54,048 bases of DNA from Bacteroidales bacterium (GCA_017632935.1 JAGBQJ010000055.1:1-54048), one strand, 5' to 3'; counted from the first letter of the stretch, positions 41,116 through 50,387 are shown. Program-made: numbers and translations. The notes: generated by a model not told the origin, from the letters alone.

Positions 41116-42914
41116 TACCTGACTATACGCTGTGCATAGCTCCCCACTTTCAGCACATATACGCCAGCAGGAAGATGGGGCTTGAAAATGATTTCGTTGC
41201 CGTTGTCATTGCCGCTGCAAGTCCCGGAAAAGACCTTTCTGCCCATAACATCGTAGATGGCCACCTCTTCCCCCTTGTAATTGTTTGATTGATAACGCAA
41301 ACGGATCTCGTCAGTAAAAGGATTGGGATAGCATGACACCGCAACAGAGGTCGACTCCCAAACGGCAAGATAATCCTTGATTTCCTCCCTGAAATATTCA
41401 TGGCGTTGACGCATGAACTCGTCAGCTTTCTCCATATCCGTAAACCATCGGTTCATACTCCATGGGAAATGGAAGCGGTTATACTGGTCTTCAACCTCAC
41501 CTTCAACGAGTTGACGGTATTCGTCCAATACCGATTTCATGAAATCATAACCGAAAGACGTTTGCGAAAGCTCATTGTAACGCTTGCAGAATTGGAATCT
41601 AAACCCCTTGTTCTCCAAGAAACGATTCATTACCATGCTGTTACCCTCTTGCTGAAGTGCATGGTCAAGCGCCTGATAATCGACCCGAGAGAAACAACCA
41701 TCACCATCGTAAAACATCATGCGGAAAGGTTTCCCAGGTGCCAATTGTCCGATTTTTACATTGTTGTTCACCCAATCCAGATTGGCGGTAAAGGTCTCCA
41801 AAAGGATATAGTCGATGAAACTGGGCACATCCATGTGATCGTAAGCATAAGCCGAGTCTTCAGGTTGGGTCAGGTCGGCATGCGACATGAACGAATAGAA
41901 ACTACGCCACTCGTTGATGTCGCCGTAATTGGGCAGTCCCCAATACTTGACGATGGCAATGCTATCAAGGTCGGCATTATAGTGTTCTTTCAGATAATGC
42001 TCATCCGCAGACTCCTCCATAGTATAGATGCCCCAATACTCGCCGTTGATGAACAAGACAATCTGCCTTACAGACAAGGCATCTATGTTCAACTTACCAG
42101 CCACTTTTTGCGACAAGTAGTCGGTGCCGCCCATCTGCAGCCAGTTGCTGCAACGGTACGGGTGCAAGCAGAAATTCTTGTACTTGACGATGGGCGAGTC
42201 CTTAAAAAACCGGAACAGGAAATGCTTCTTGCCATATTCTTCACGGGCGAACAGCTTCATGCCTTTCTGTTGAAACCACCGCGAAGCATTCCCATGCGTG
42301 CGCATGCCGCATAGCTGGTTGATACCCGTGTTGTCAGGCTCGTAAAACTCCATATTAATCTGTCGCTCCCATTCGTCTCCCCTCATCTTATAATTGCCCG
42401 TATGGGTCGAGTCTGCAGGATCGTAGTTGATGCCCGGAACGAAGTTGCCCGTCTCATAGTCAAACAGCGACAAGGAATCCGCCATGATTGACAACACCGG
42501 CAGGCCATGCAGGTCACAACCCAACGAACGGATGAAATAGGAATTGCTGACGACCCAACTCACGCAGCTGTCGTTTTCGTCGAACACCGCTGCTCGGATG
42601 ACAATACCGCGTTTCACATCATTGGGCAGATAAAACTGAGACGGAATCGTGTTGTTAATGGTGTAGATGTTCGATTTTGAGAACATGGAAGCATTCAACG
42701 TCATGGCGCCTTCATAACGCGGCGACTGCGCCGTAGGGTTATTGCCGTTGGTGGTGTAACGGATATGGTATTGCGGATTGGTATTGCTAAGCCTCAAAGC
42801 GAACACATTATCGTAGAAGCCACCTTGGGCAGAGAATAACACCGTATCATTTTGGGCTTGCGCTAAAATGACGGCAAAGAATAATGACCATATCAACCAA
42901 AGACGCTTACGCAT
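41112..42914 (-). CDS. CotH-kinase-family T9SS cargo protein
   Basis: 600 residues, signal peptide ending at LAQAQ. An N-terminal chitobiase C-terminal-like Ig domain (about 25-110; HIRYTTNGNNPTAQSPRYEG) precedes the CotH domain (about 130-490) with GMRTHGNASRWFQQKGMKLFA, VLFINGEYWGIYTMEE and the metal-binding YDGDGCF. CotH proteins are atypical protein kinases; exported ones in Bacteroidota have unknown targets. A type A sorting domain ends the protein (CYPNPFTDEIRLRY ... GVYVLKVG). It starts at ATG 42914, behind a reverse -7 at the complement of 42933-42940. Its stop overlaps the end of the convergent AlgJ-like gene by 4 bp. Confidence 0.88.
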   Translation of the reverse strand: MRKRLWLIWSLFFAVILAQAQNDTVLFSAQGGFYDNVFALRLSNTNPQYHIRYTTNGNNPTAQSPRYEGAMTLNASMFSKSNIYTINNTIPSQFYLPNDVKRGIVIRAAVFDENDSCVSWVVSNSYFIRSLGCDLHGLPVLSIMADSLSLFDYETGNFVPGINYDPADSTHTGNYKMRGDEWERQINMEFYEPDNTGINQLCGMRTHGNASRWFQQKGMKLFAREEYGKKHFLFRFFKDSPIVKYKNFCLHPYRCSNWLQMGGTDYLSQKVAGKLNIDALSVRQIVLFINGEYWGIYTMEESADEHYLKEHYNADLDSIAIVKYWGLPNYGDINEWRSFYSFMSHADLTQPEDSAYAYDHMDVPSFIDYILLETFTANLDWVNNNVKIGQLAPGKPFRMMFYDGDGCFSRVDYQALDHALQQEGNSMVMNRFLENKGFRFQFCKRYNELSQTSFGYDFMKSVLDEYRQLVEGEVEDQYNRFHFPWSMNRWFTDMEKADEFMRQRHEYFREEIKDYLAVWESTSVAVSCYPNPFTDEIRLRYQSNNYKGEEVAIYDVMGRKVFSGTCSGNDNGNEIIFKPHLPAGVYVLKVGSYAQRIVRY

Positions 42915-42948
42915 ATTATTGCAATGATGTCGCAAAAATACAAAAAAA

Positions 42949-42978
42949 TGTAGAGACGTGGTGCGCCACGTCTCTACA
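42949..42978. repeat. 30-bp palindrome family A, copy 8 (core TGGTGCGCCA)
   Basis: Perfect 10-bp arms; the stem continues into the core for 13 bp. It lies between the S46 gene end and the CotH gene promoter. Confidence 0.88.
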
Positions 42979-43002
42979 ATTGATTCCAACAAAAAGCACC
43001 AA

Positions 43003-45216
43003 TTAGATTTTTTCCTCTTCCACACGCAGCGGCTTGGGTTCGCCCTTACGGATGTCGAGTTCGTTGATGAGGTTGGTGGCACCAGCGTATTTATCGATGA
43101 TGAACAACACATAACGGATGTCCACGTTGATGGTGCGCTGCAGTTTGGGCTCGAAGTTGACGTCGCCGCTCATGGCTTCCCAGTTGCCGTCGAAGGCCAG
43201 ACCGATGAGTTCGCCCTTGCCGTTCATGATGGGGCTGCCTGAGTTACCACCCGTGATGTCGTTGGTCGACAAGAAGCACACGACGAGTTCGCCGTTTTCA
43301 TCGGCATAGGTACCAAAGTCCTTCTTCTCGATGAGGTCGATGAGGCGCTTGGGGGCGTCAAACTCGAAGTCGCCGGGAATGTATTTCTCGAGGATACCGT
43401 TGGCTGTGCAAATATAGTCATAATGCACGGCGTCAGCGGGCATGTAGTCCTGCACCGAGCCATAGCTCATGCGCATGGTCGAGTTGGCATCGGGATAGAG
43501 GCACTTCTCGGGCTGGGTGGCGGCATAGTACTCACGCAGACCCTTCACGAAGACGTGGTCGTTCTCACTCACCGCCTGCATGGCCGAACGATATTCGCCA
43601 ATATGGTTAATGATGACTTCCATCATCGAGGTGTTCATAATGTAGGCATAGTCCTTGCCAATCTTCTTGGGGTTAGGTTTGGCCAAGAAAGCCTTGATGC
43701 TCTCGGGTGTGGCGAAGATGGAATTGGTATAGACCTCCTCAGTGAAAGCATCGATGTCGCCCTTGAACTTCTTATCAATGATGTTGTATATTTCAGGCAG
43801 TTCATCGGCCTTGAAAGCGTTCTTGTAGGTCTTCAGCATCTCGGCGAAGGTCTTCTTTTCCACTTGCGGGTCGGTCTCGGCGAAGAGCTCGTCCACATTC
43901 ATCTGCTGAAGCAGCATCAGGGCCATTTCCTGTGCTTCCTTGTCCTTGCTCTCATAGGCTTGGTAGTAGGAAGCAAACTGGGCGGCGATGCCGGCGGCCC
44001 CAACATTGGACACGAAGTTGGGGTAATAGATGTACTTGGCCACATCGCCCATGTCCTTGAAGGCTTTCTTCAGGTTGGGCAGGGCGTTCTTGTATTCGGT
44101 CTTACCATTGGCGTTGACCCACTTGGTGAAGTCCTGTTCCAGTTCCACCTTGGTTTCGCTCACCTTGTTCTTGCGGAGCATCTTGCATTGGCCGATGAAG
44201 TTCTTCCAAGTGTTGGCCAGACTGGCATGATTGTCGGCATACATCAGGTTGATGTGGTCGTCCACCTTCATGTATTCCTCCATCACTTCGAGCTCCTTGC
44301 CGAAGATGTCAATGATAGTGGGATAGAAAGTATCCACATTGTAGTCGATGCCATAACTCGACATATAGCGCTCAGTGCTGCCCGGGAAGCCCCAGATCAT
44401 GGTGAAGTCGTCCTTCTGCACGCCATCGAGGCTGATGGGCAGGTGGTGCTTGGGCGTCAGCGGCACGTTGTCCTTGCTATAGGCGGCGGGATTGCCGTCC
44501 TTGTCAGCATAGACGCGGAAGATCGAGAAGTCACCCGTGTGGCGAGGCCACATCCAGTTGTCGGTGTCGCCACCGAACTTACCAATCGAAGAGTTGGCCA
44601 CACCCACAAGGCGCACATCGGGGAACACTTGATAAACGAACATATAGTATTCATTACCCTCAAAGAAGCCCTTAATGACGGGGTTGTATTTGCCTTCTTC
44701 AGAAGCAGCGGTTTCCAATTCCTTAATTTTCTTGCGGATGGCAGCCTGCTGATCCATATAGTCCATGTCATCAGTGACAACGCCGAGGATGTCCTTGGTC
44801 ACATCTTCCATGCGAATGAGGAAGCTGGCGGTCATCTCGGGAGCAGGCAGTTCTTCGCCGTAGTTCTTGGCCCAGAAGCCATCGCGGAGGTAGTCGTGCT
44901 GGTCGGAGCTGAGTTTTTGCACAGCACCGTAGCCGCAGTGGTGGTTGGTGAACAGCAAACCATGTTCACTCACGATTTCACCAGTGCAGAAGAAGCCACG
45001 AGGTTGGGCTTCGCTGCCAAGACCCACGATAGCGTCCTTCAGACTGCTGTGGTTGATGCTGTACAACTCTTCAGGGGTCAACTGCAGACCCATTTTCTGC
45101 ATGTCAACATAGTTCAGGCGCTCGACGAACATCGGGAGCCACATGCCTTCATCGGCATACACGCGACCCACCGAAACCATGATGGCCATCGCGATGATTC
45201 CTAATACTTTTTTCAT
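43003..45216 (-). CDS. S46 family dipeptidyl-peptidase (DPP7-like)
   Basis: 737 residues, signal peptide ending near VYADE. S46 enzymes remove dipeptides from oligopeptide N-termini in the periplasm. The chymotrypsin-like halves show FTNHHCGYGAVQ with the catalytic His (about residue 93) and TGGNSGSPIMNGKGELIG with nucleophile Ser659. Eighteen residues after the Ser stands Gly677 in AFDGNWEA; in P. gingivalis DPP11 the equivalent position is the Arg that selects Asp/Glu at P1, so Gly points to DPP7-type specificity for hydrophobic P1. That assignment is inference from one residue. It follows the C69 dipeptidase by 30 bp. Confidence 0.93.
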   Translation of the reverse strand: MKKVLGIIAMAIMVSVGRVYADEGMWLPMFVERLNYVDMQKMGLQLTPEELYSINHSSLKDAIVGLGSEAQPRGFFCTGEIVSEHGLLFTNHHCGYGAVQKLSSDQHDYLRDGFWAKNYGEELPAPEMTASFLIRMEDVTKDILGVVTDDMDYMDQQAAIRKKIKELETAASEEGKYNPVIKGFFEGNEYYMFVYQVFPDVRLVGVANSSIGKFGGDTDNWMWPRHTGDFSIFRVYADKDGNPAAYSKDNVPLTPKHHLPISLDGVQKDDFTMIWGFPGSTERYMSSYGIDYNVDTFYPTIIDIFGKELEVMEEYMKVDDHINLMYADNHASLANTWKNFIGQCKMLRKNKVSETKVELEQDFTKWVNANGKTEYKNALPNLKKAFKDMGDVAKYIYYPNFVSNVGAAGIAAQFASYYQAYESKDKEAQEMALMLLQQMNVDELFAETDPQVEKKTFAEMLKTYKNAFKADELPEIYNIIDKKFKGDIDAFTEEVYTNSIFATPESIKAFLAKPNPKKIGKDYAYIMNTSMMEVIINHIGEYRSAMQAVSENDHVFVKGLREYYAATQPEKCLYPDANSTMRMSYGSVQDYMPADAVHYDYICTANGILEKYIPGDFEFDAPKRLIDLIEKKDFGTYADENGELVVCFLSTNDITGGNSGSPIMNGKGELIGLAFDGNWEAMSGDVNFEPKLQRTINVDIRYVLFIIDKYAGATNLINELDIRKGEPKPLRVEEEKI

Positions 45217-45246
45217 TGATTGATTATAATTTATTGTGATTCAAAT

Positions 45247-46989
45247 TTAATAAGCTTTATACTTGTCACCCGTCTTTTCGATGAGAATCTGGTAGTACTC
45301 GTCGCTGTATTTCGGGTGTTCGCTCTTGATGGGCGTGTATTTTTGCCCAGGTTTTTCGGGCTGAGCGGTATTCACATTGCCGTCCACGTACTTGATGAAC
45401 AGCTCATGGTAGAAATTCTTCCACATCTGCGTCATCTTGGAGGCTTGGTTGCAAGAGAATTCGGTCAATTCCTTAATCTGAGCCTCTCTACCCTTGATGG
45501 TATTGACACGTTCATCCAAGGTGGGGATTTCCTTCTCCACCCAGTTGGTCTCCAACTCGCGCTGACGCTTACGGATTTCAGGATGGATATAGTCGTACTT
45601 GGTATAGACCCAGTTGCTCATTTGGTTGAAGGTCCAGAAAGCGGAAGTCTCCGACCACTCGCTCATTGAGCCATTGCCTTCGCGGAAACACTCGGGGATT
45701 TCGGTCATGCAGGTGTACATGGGGCAATAGACGGTGTTGTCGGTGTCGTCGACGCCAAACCAAATGATGCCGCCGATAGGCCATTCCCAATTGCCACGGC
45801 TTTGGGCGACGAAGCTGAAACCCGTCTGTTGGGTGGCGGTGGTACGCTCATGGATATAACGCTGACCGTTCACTTCAAACTCCATAGGACGCCAGCGGTA
45901 AGGGCAGTGGAACGGACCTGCGCCCACGTCTTGTGACATATCGAGCTCCGTGCCTTCGAGATGGTCACGCATGAAGTCCATCATATCAAGTACGCTGACC
46001 TTCTTGTTAGGCAGCACCCAAAGGGGCATACGGTTAGTCGGGAAATTGTCAGGGGTTTGGCACATGCCAGCGGTGTAAGGCTGGGCGCGCTTGATGTCGC
46101 GACCTGTGGCATAGCCCCAATAGTCCTGCATGTTGTCGGTCACCTTGTTGAACATGGCCCAAACACGCAGGTCGCAGAAACGGGCACCGTCGAAGGTGAC
46201 GGGGTTGTAGACATCGGAGAACGAGAACTTGTCGTCAGGACCGTTGTAAAGTTTCGCTTCCTTGGCAAACTTGATGACATCGTCAGCATAGACGCAGTCG
46301 ATGTTCGGGTCTTTCAAGAGCTTGTCAATGTTCTTGAAAGTGATGCTGGTCTTGCACTTGCGCGAAGCCAAGGGGAAGGTGGTAATGCGGGCTTGGTTAG
46401 CATGACCGCTCACATAGCCGTCGGGGATGCGGCGGGCCACCCACACGGCGCCTTGGTTGTGTTTGCCTTTGCCAATCATTTCGAGGATCCAGCACTCTTC
46501 TGTGTCGCAGATGCTGAACGACTCACCCTCACTGACGTAGCCGTAGTTGGCCACCAGTTCGCCCATGCACTTGATGGCTTCGCGGGCGGTCTTGGCACGC
46601 TGCAAGGTGATGTAAATCAGGCTGCCGTAATCGATGATGCCGGGGCCTTCCCAGAGGCTCTCGATACCACCGTAGGTCGTTTCGCCGATGGCCAATTGCC
46701 ATTCGTTCATGTTGCCGACCACATTGTAGGTGTGTGCCACTTGTGGGATTTGGCCACGGAACATACCGCCGTCCCAGTCAAAGACGTCGAGCATGGCGCC
46801 AGCCGGCCAGTCGGTGGCGGGATAATGGTAAAGCTCGCCGTAGAGCACATGGCTGTCGGCAGCGTAGGAGATCATGCAGGAGCCGTCGGTGGAGGCACCT
46901 TTGGTGATAAGGAAGTTGGTGCAAGCATTGGCTTTCCCGAAGGAGAAAACAAGAGCCAAGGCCACGATTGCAGTGAATACTTTTTTCAT
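45247..46989 (-). CDS. C69 family dipeptidase
   Basis: 580 residues. The signal peptide is followed by ACTNFLITKGAS, where Cys23 becomes the N-terminal nucleophile after cleavage, as in the Ntn-hydrolase family C69. Further family segments are GGIESLWEGPGIIDYGSLIYI, AIKCMGELVANYGY, EECWILEMIG and WVARRIPDGYVSGHANQARI. It is likely periplasmic and hydrolyses dipeptides, including those released by the S46 enzyme encoded immediately downstream, so the pair forms a peptide-utilisation operon. A reverse -7 (TATTTTTG, complement of 47026-47033) marks the promoter. Confidence 0.92.
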   Translation of the reverse strand: MKKVFTAIVALALVFSFGKANACTNFLITKGASTDGSCMISYAADSHVLYGELYHYPATDWPAGAMLDVFDWDGGMFRGQIPQVAHTYNVVGNMNEWQLAIGETTYGGIESLWEGPGIIDYGSLIYITLQRAKTAREAIKCMGELVANYGYVSEGESFSICDTEECWILEMIGKGKHNQGAVWVARRIPDGYVSGHANQARITTFPLASRKCKTSITFKNIDKLLKDPNIDCVYADDVIKFAKEAKLYNGPDDKFSFSDVYNPVTFDGARFCDLRVWAMFNKVTDNMQDYWGYATGRDIKRAQPYTAGMCQTPDNFPTNRMPLWVLPNKKVSVLDMMDFMRDHLEGTELDMSQDVGAGPFHCPYRWRPMEFEVNGQRYIHERTTATQQTGFSFVAQSRGNWEWPIGGIIWFGVDDTDNTVYCPMYTCMTEIPECFREGNGSMSEWSETSAFWTFNQMSNWVYTKYDYIHPEIRKRQRELETNWVEKEIPTLDERVNTIKGREAQIKELTEFSCNQASKMTQMWKNFYHELFIKYVDGNVNTAQPEKPGQKYTPIKSEHPKYSDEYYQILIEKTGDKYKAY

Positions 46990-47205
46990 TTGGATATAGT
47001 TTTAATGACATTTCATAAGAGCCTACAAAAATAGTAAAATGTTTGATTGGAAAATGCTTAATTGTCAATTTGTTCGTATTTTATTGATTCTAAAAAATTT
47101 ACCCGACAGCAAACGACAACAAACGATTACAGTCGACTACAAACGTTTGTTCAACGGCTTGGTCTTGACAGGGTTTGCAATTTTGCAGCACAAAAGCTAC
47201 AAGAC

Positions 47206-47673
47206 ATGACAAACAAGAAACCATTCGACAAAAAACATCCGACCAAGATTCCGTTTGAGGAATTGATAGAATTGATTTATCAGAAGTGCGACTACAAATT
47301 TGCCATTATTGATAATGAAGTCGATGATGAATTAATAGCCTTGGCACAAAAGAAAGGCATTGACCTGAAAGGTTACAAACATGTCATTGAGACTTCGGGG
47401 GTAAGACATTCTGAATCGCGACATGGCGATGAAAGCAATGACCGAACCCCTTTATCCATAGAAGACTATCTCTTGATACCCTATATCATCAAGCATCGCG
47501 ACAAAGTTGAATTATCTGAAAAGAAAACCAAAAAACACAAATTGAAGACTTTCGTTTACCGCAAAACGATAGGCAATCTTTATGTATATGTTGAAGAGAT
47601 TCGTAAAGGAAAGAACAAAAGCCTAGCATTTCAAACACTCTATAAGAGACAAATAAGAAAAGCCTCCCAATAG
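47206..47673 (+). CDS. PBECR-like (BECR-fold) nuclease-domain protein, stand-alone
   Basis: 155 residues, not firmly identified. After a basic N-terminus (MTNKKPFDKKHPTK), the order YKHVIETSGVRHSESRHGDES, PLSIEDYLLIPYIIKHRDKVEL, KTFVYRKTIGNLYVYVEEIRKG, LAFQTLYKR resembles the phage barnase-EndoU-colicin-RelE (PBECR) group of RNase-like domains: a His cluster, an 'edi..ip.ii...d.v' helix, a strand pair, and a terminal T.YK. Those domains usually sit at the end of phage minor head or toxin proteins; here it stands alone. Start ATG 47206 is preferred over upstream codons that lie in a region without protein-like bias. The TAG stop lies in the loop of a terminator hairpin. Confidence 0.55.
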   Translation: MTNKKPFDKKHPTKIPFEELIELIYQKCDYKFAIIDNEVDDELIALAQKKGIDLKGYKHVIETSGVRHSESRHGDESNDRTPLSIEDYLLIPYIIKHRDKVELSEKKTKKHKLKTFVYRKTIGNLYVYVEEIRKGKNKSLAFQTLYKRQIRKASQ

Positions 47674-47776
47674 AGAGGCTTAGCTTGTTATCGCGGGGGG
47701 TATCGTGTCTGATGGCCCGTCCCTCACGTCTTGATAATCCATTTGTTTTTCGTTCCGTTGTCCGCGACCAACTGCC
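47652..47776 (-). ncRNA. Candidate structured small RNA on the minus strand (about 125 nt)
   Basis: On the minus strand a -7 element TAATTTTG (complement of 47779-47786) precedes a sequence whose ends pair: GTCGCGG (complement of 47762-47768) with CCGCGAT (complement of 47690-47696), extended by GTT/AAC after a bulge. It ends in an intrinsic terminator, AAGCCTC-N8-GAGGCTT followed by TTCTTATTT. A CGTG/CACG pair and an AUGG/CCAU pair could form inside. There is no good TTTG at -33 and I do not recognise the RNA family. Confidence 0.4.
47660..47681 (-). terminator. Intrinsic terminator of the candidate ncRNA
   Basis: AAGCCTC (47660-47666) pairs with GAGGCTT (47675-47681). The T-rich tract follows only on the minus strand, which orients it. 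Confidence 0.6.
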
Positions 47777-47834
47777 TGCAAAATTACAACAAAATTCAAA
47801 ACCCCGCTATTAAAACGAAAAATATTTATCTACA

Positions 47835-50363
47835 ATGAATCAAAAGATTTCCTACTTTAGCCAAATGAACGCAATCCAAAACATGGCGCAGCAAACTTTT
47901 GTCAACCAGAAACTTGACTTTGTTGAGGAGTTGGTACTCTTCACCGACTCGCACATCTTCCTTACGGGGCGGGCGGGCACGGGAAAGACCACTTTCCTAA
48001 AGAATCTGCCACTGAAGACCTACAAGCGTATGGTCGTGGTGGCACCCACAGGCGTGGCTGCCATTAATGCGGGAGGACAGACCATTCATTCGTTTTTCCA
48101 GCTGCCCTTTGGGCCACAGTTGCCCGAAAATGCATTGGGAAAAGCCTCTACTGCGAAATCGGTGGCTGCTCAATATCAGAAACTCAACAAGAAGAAAATC
48201 AACCTCATCCGCAGCCTCGACCTGCTCATCATTGATGAAATCAGCATGGTGCGCGCCGATGTTTTGGATGCCATCGATGCGGTGTTGCGCCGTGTTCGCC
48301 GTTCACAAAAACCCTTTGGTGGCCTGCAACTACTGATGATTGGAGACGTTCACCAGCTGGCTCCTGTGGCCAAGCCCGAAGAATGGGAAGTGCTGTCGCC
48401 GTATTACGACACGCCCTATTTCTTCGGCAGCCAAGTGCTGAAAAAAGCACCCTACGTCTGTGTGGAGTTGGAGCACATCTACCGACAACACGACGAAGAC
48501 TTCATCACCTTATTAAACAAGGTGCGCAACAACAGCATGGATGCTGATTGTGTTCGCCTACTCAACAGCCGCTATATGCCCAACTTCATCGCGCACGACA
48601 ATGAAGGCTACATTACCCTGACCACCCACAACTACCAAGCCGACCAAATCAACGAGTCGAAACTAGAGGCCCTCAAGGAGATGCCACTAACTTTCAAGGC
48701 AGAAGTCCATGGTACCTTCCCAGAAAACACCTACCCCACCAAAGAAGAATTGACACTGAAAGTCGGGGCACAAGTGATGTTCGTCAAGAACGACCCGACC
48801 CCCGAGAAAGCCTACTTCAACGGTAAGATCGGAAGACTAGTCGGCTATGACGAAAAAGAAGGCTCTGTCACCGTAAAATGCGGCGAGGAATATATCGTCG
48901 TTCCCCAACTCACTTGGCAAAACATGGAATACACCATCAATGCTGAAAATCAAGATATTGAAGAGAAGGAAATCGGCAGTTTCAAGCAGATTCCGCTGCG
49001 TTTGGCTTGGGCTGTCACCATCCACAAGAGCCAGGGACTGACTTTCGACAAGGTTATTGTCGATGCCGGACAAGCCTTTGCCCATGGCCAAGTCTATGTC
49101 GCTTTGAGCCGGTGCACTTCCTTGGAAGGTCTTATATTGAAAACACGCATCACGTCCAACGCCTTGGTCAACGACTACTCTGTCGACCAGTTTGTGGAGC
49201 ATCTGCCCGAAAAAGAGCCCACGCAAGAGAAAGTCGACCAGCTGCGCCATGAGTATGAGCTGGAGACCATGCTCGAACTCATTGATTTCGAGGGGATATA
49301 TAGAGATTTTGGCCGACTAACAAAAATAATCTATGCCAACAGCTCTCTTTTTGAAGACATGATAATACGCGACATCTCGCAACGGCGTAACAACATCTAC
49401 GAGAAGCTCTGCTGCGTCGGTCGAAAGTTTGAAAGCCAGATCAAAAAACTCCACGAAGAGACCAAAACATGCGAACAAAACCCCGCTCTGCAGGAGCGAT
49501 TAATAAAAGGCGTTGCCTACTTCGACGAGCACCTGAAAGCCATTGCTGCGGGATTGTTTGATTTGCCTTTCAAGACCGATAACCAAGCCGTCAACGAACA
49601 AATCACCGAGGCTTTGAAATTGCTCAAAGAAGATATGTATCTGAAAGGCTGCTGCTTGGAAGCCTGCAAAAATGGCTTTACGGTCAAAGAATACCAGAAG
49701 ACCAAATCGGTGAAAGCGATTGAATCGGAAAAGAGCGGGAAGAAAAAAGTGGAAATCAAGTTTGAGCCAACCAAAAGCGGAGGACTATATTCCATTTTGC
49801 TCTCTTGGCGTGCTGCACGAGCTTCAGCCGACGATGTGCCAGCCTCCAACATCGCGCCCATCAGAACCCTCAAAGCCATCGCCACGGAAAAACCTGTCAC
49901 CTTATCGGAATTGCGAGCCATAGAAGGCATGGGTACCAAGCGCATACGAAACTATGGCGCCGAGATTCTCGACATCGTGTTACGATTTATCGGTAAAGAC
50001 CCAGAAAAGCTAGACATCAGGGATTTGGCCAAGGTTCCGATAAAGAAAACGAATGGCGCCACTTACTTCCAAACTAAAGAAATGGCAGAACGAGGGATGA
50101 GTATCGAAGATATAGCCAAAGCAAGAGGTCTGGCAGAGTCAACCATCCTCAGCCATCTAACATATTGGGTGGAACAAGGTTCTTTTCCTGCTTCACAATT
50201 TGTTTCAAGGGAGAAAATAGCTGAAATCCGCGACTATTTTGAGTCGACAGGTGACCCAAAAATCACCACAGCGCGTGACGTTTTGGGTGATGACTACCAA
50301 TACGGTGAGATACGCATGGTTTTAGCCGATATGAAGCGGGATGGAAGCTTTAAAGAATCATGA
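47835..50363 (+). CDS. Pif1/RecD-type helicase with HRDC and C-terminal HTH
   Basis: 842 residues. A superfamily 1B 5'-3' DNA helicase: Walker A FLTGRAGTGKTTFL (about 42-55), motif Ia VVVAPTGVAAINAGGQTIHSFF, Walker B LLIIDEISMV, motif III LLMIGDVHQLAPV, and the late motifs AVTIHKSQGLTFD and VYVALSRC. A helical region of unknown role (about 470-660) leads to an HRDC-like domain (TLSELRAIEGMGTKRIRNYG, about 695-715) and an HTH_40-type helix-turn-helix (ISIEDIAKARGLAESTILSHL-like segment, about 755-785). Probably acts in replication or repair. The first ATG is used; ATG 47865 is also possible. Confidence 0.92.
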   Translation: MNQKISYFSQMNAIQNMAQQTFVNQKLDFVEELVLFTDSHIFLTGRAGTGKTTFLKNLPLKTYKRMVVVAPTGVAAINAGGQTIHSFFQLPFGPQLPENALGKASTAKSVAAQYQKLNKKKINLIRSLDLLIIDEISMVRADVLDAIDAVLRRVRRSQKPFGGLQLLMIGDVHQLAPVAKPEEWEVLSPYYDTPYFFGSQVLKKAPYVCVELEHIYRQHDEDFITLLNKVRNNSMDADCVRLLNSRYMPNFIAHDNEGYITLTTHNYQADQINESKLEALKEMPLTFKAEVHGTFPENTYPTKEELTLKVGAQVMFVKNDPTPEKAYFNGKIGRLVGYDEKEGSVTVKCGEEYIVVPQLTWQNMEYTINAENQDIEEKEIGSFKQIPLRLAWAVTIHKSQGLTFDKVIVDAGQAFAHGQVYVALSRCTSLEGLILKTRITSNALVNDYSVDQFVEHLPEKEPTQEKVDQLRHEYELETMLELIDFEGIYRDFGRLTKIIYANSSLFEDMIIRDISQRRNNIYEKLCCVGRKFESQIKKLHEETKTCEQNPALQERLIKGVAYFDEHLKAIAAGLFDLPFKTDNQAVNEQITEALKLLKEDMYLKGCCLEACKNGFTVKEYQKTKSVKAIESEKSGKKKVEIKFEPTKSGGLYSILLSWRAARASADDVPASNIAPIRTLKAIATEKPVTLSELRAIEGMGTKRIRNYGAEILDIVLRFIGKDPEKLDIRDLAKVPIKKTNGATYFQTKEMAERGMSIEDIAKARGLAESTILSHLTYWVEQGSFPASQFVSREKIAEIRDYFESTGDPKITTARDVLGDDYQYGEIRMVLADMKRDGSFKES

Positions 50364-50379
50364 AATCCAAATAATTTAT

Positions 50380-50387
50380 TATCTTTG
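50380..50387 (+). promoter_or_regulatory. -7 element (TATCTTTG) for the DUF488 cassette
   Basis: TAnnTTTG match 26 bp before the TTG start at 50414, separating the cassette from the helicase gene. Confidence 0.5.

Noticed and set aside
43423-45204. A 593-codon open frame antisense to the S46 peptidase
   Set aside because: It mirrors the S46 gene, whose family motifs are clear. Its translation has no recognisable domain and reflects codon-position bias.
45961-47034. A 357-codon open frame antisense to the C69 dipeptidase
   Set aside because: Shadow of a well-supported gene; the product is Val/His/Gly-rich with no motif.
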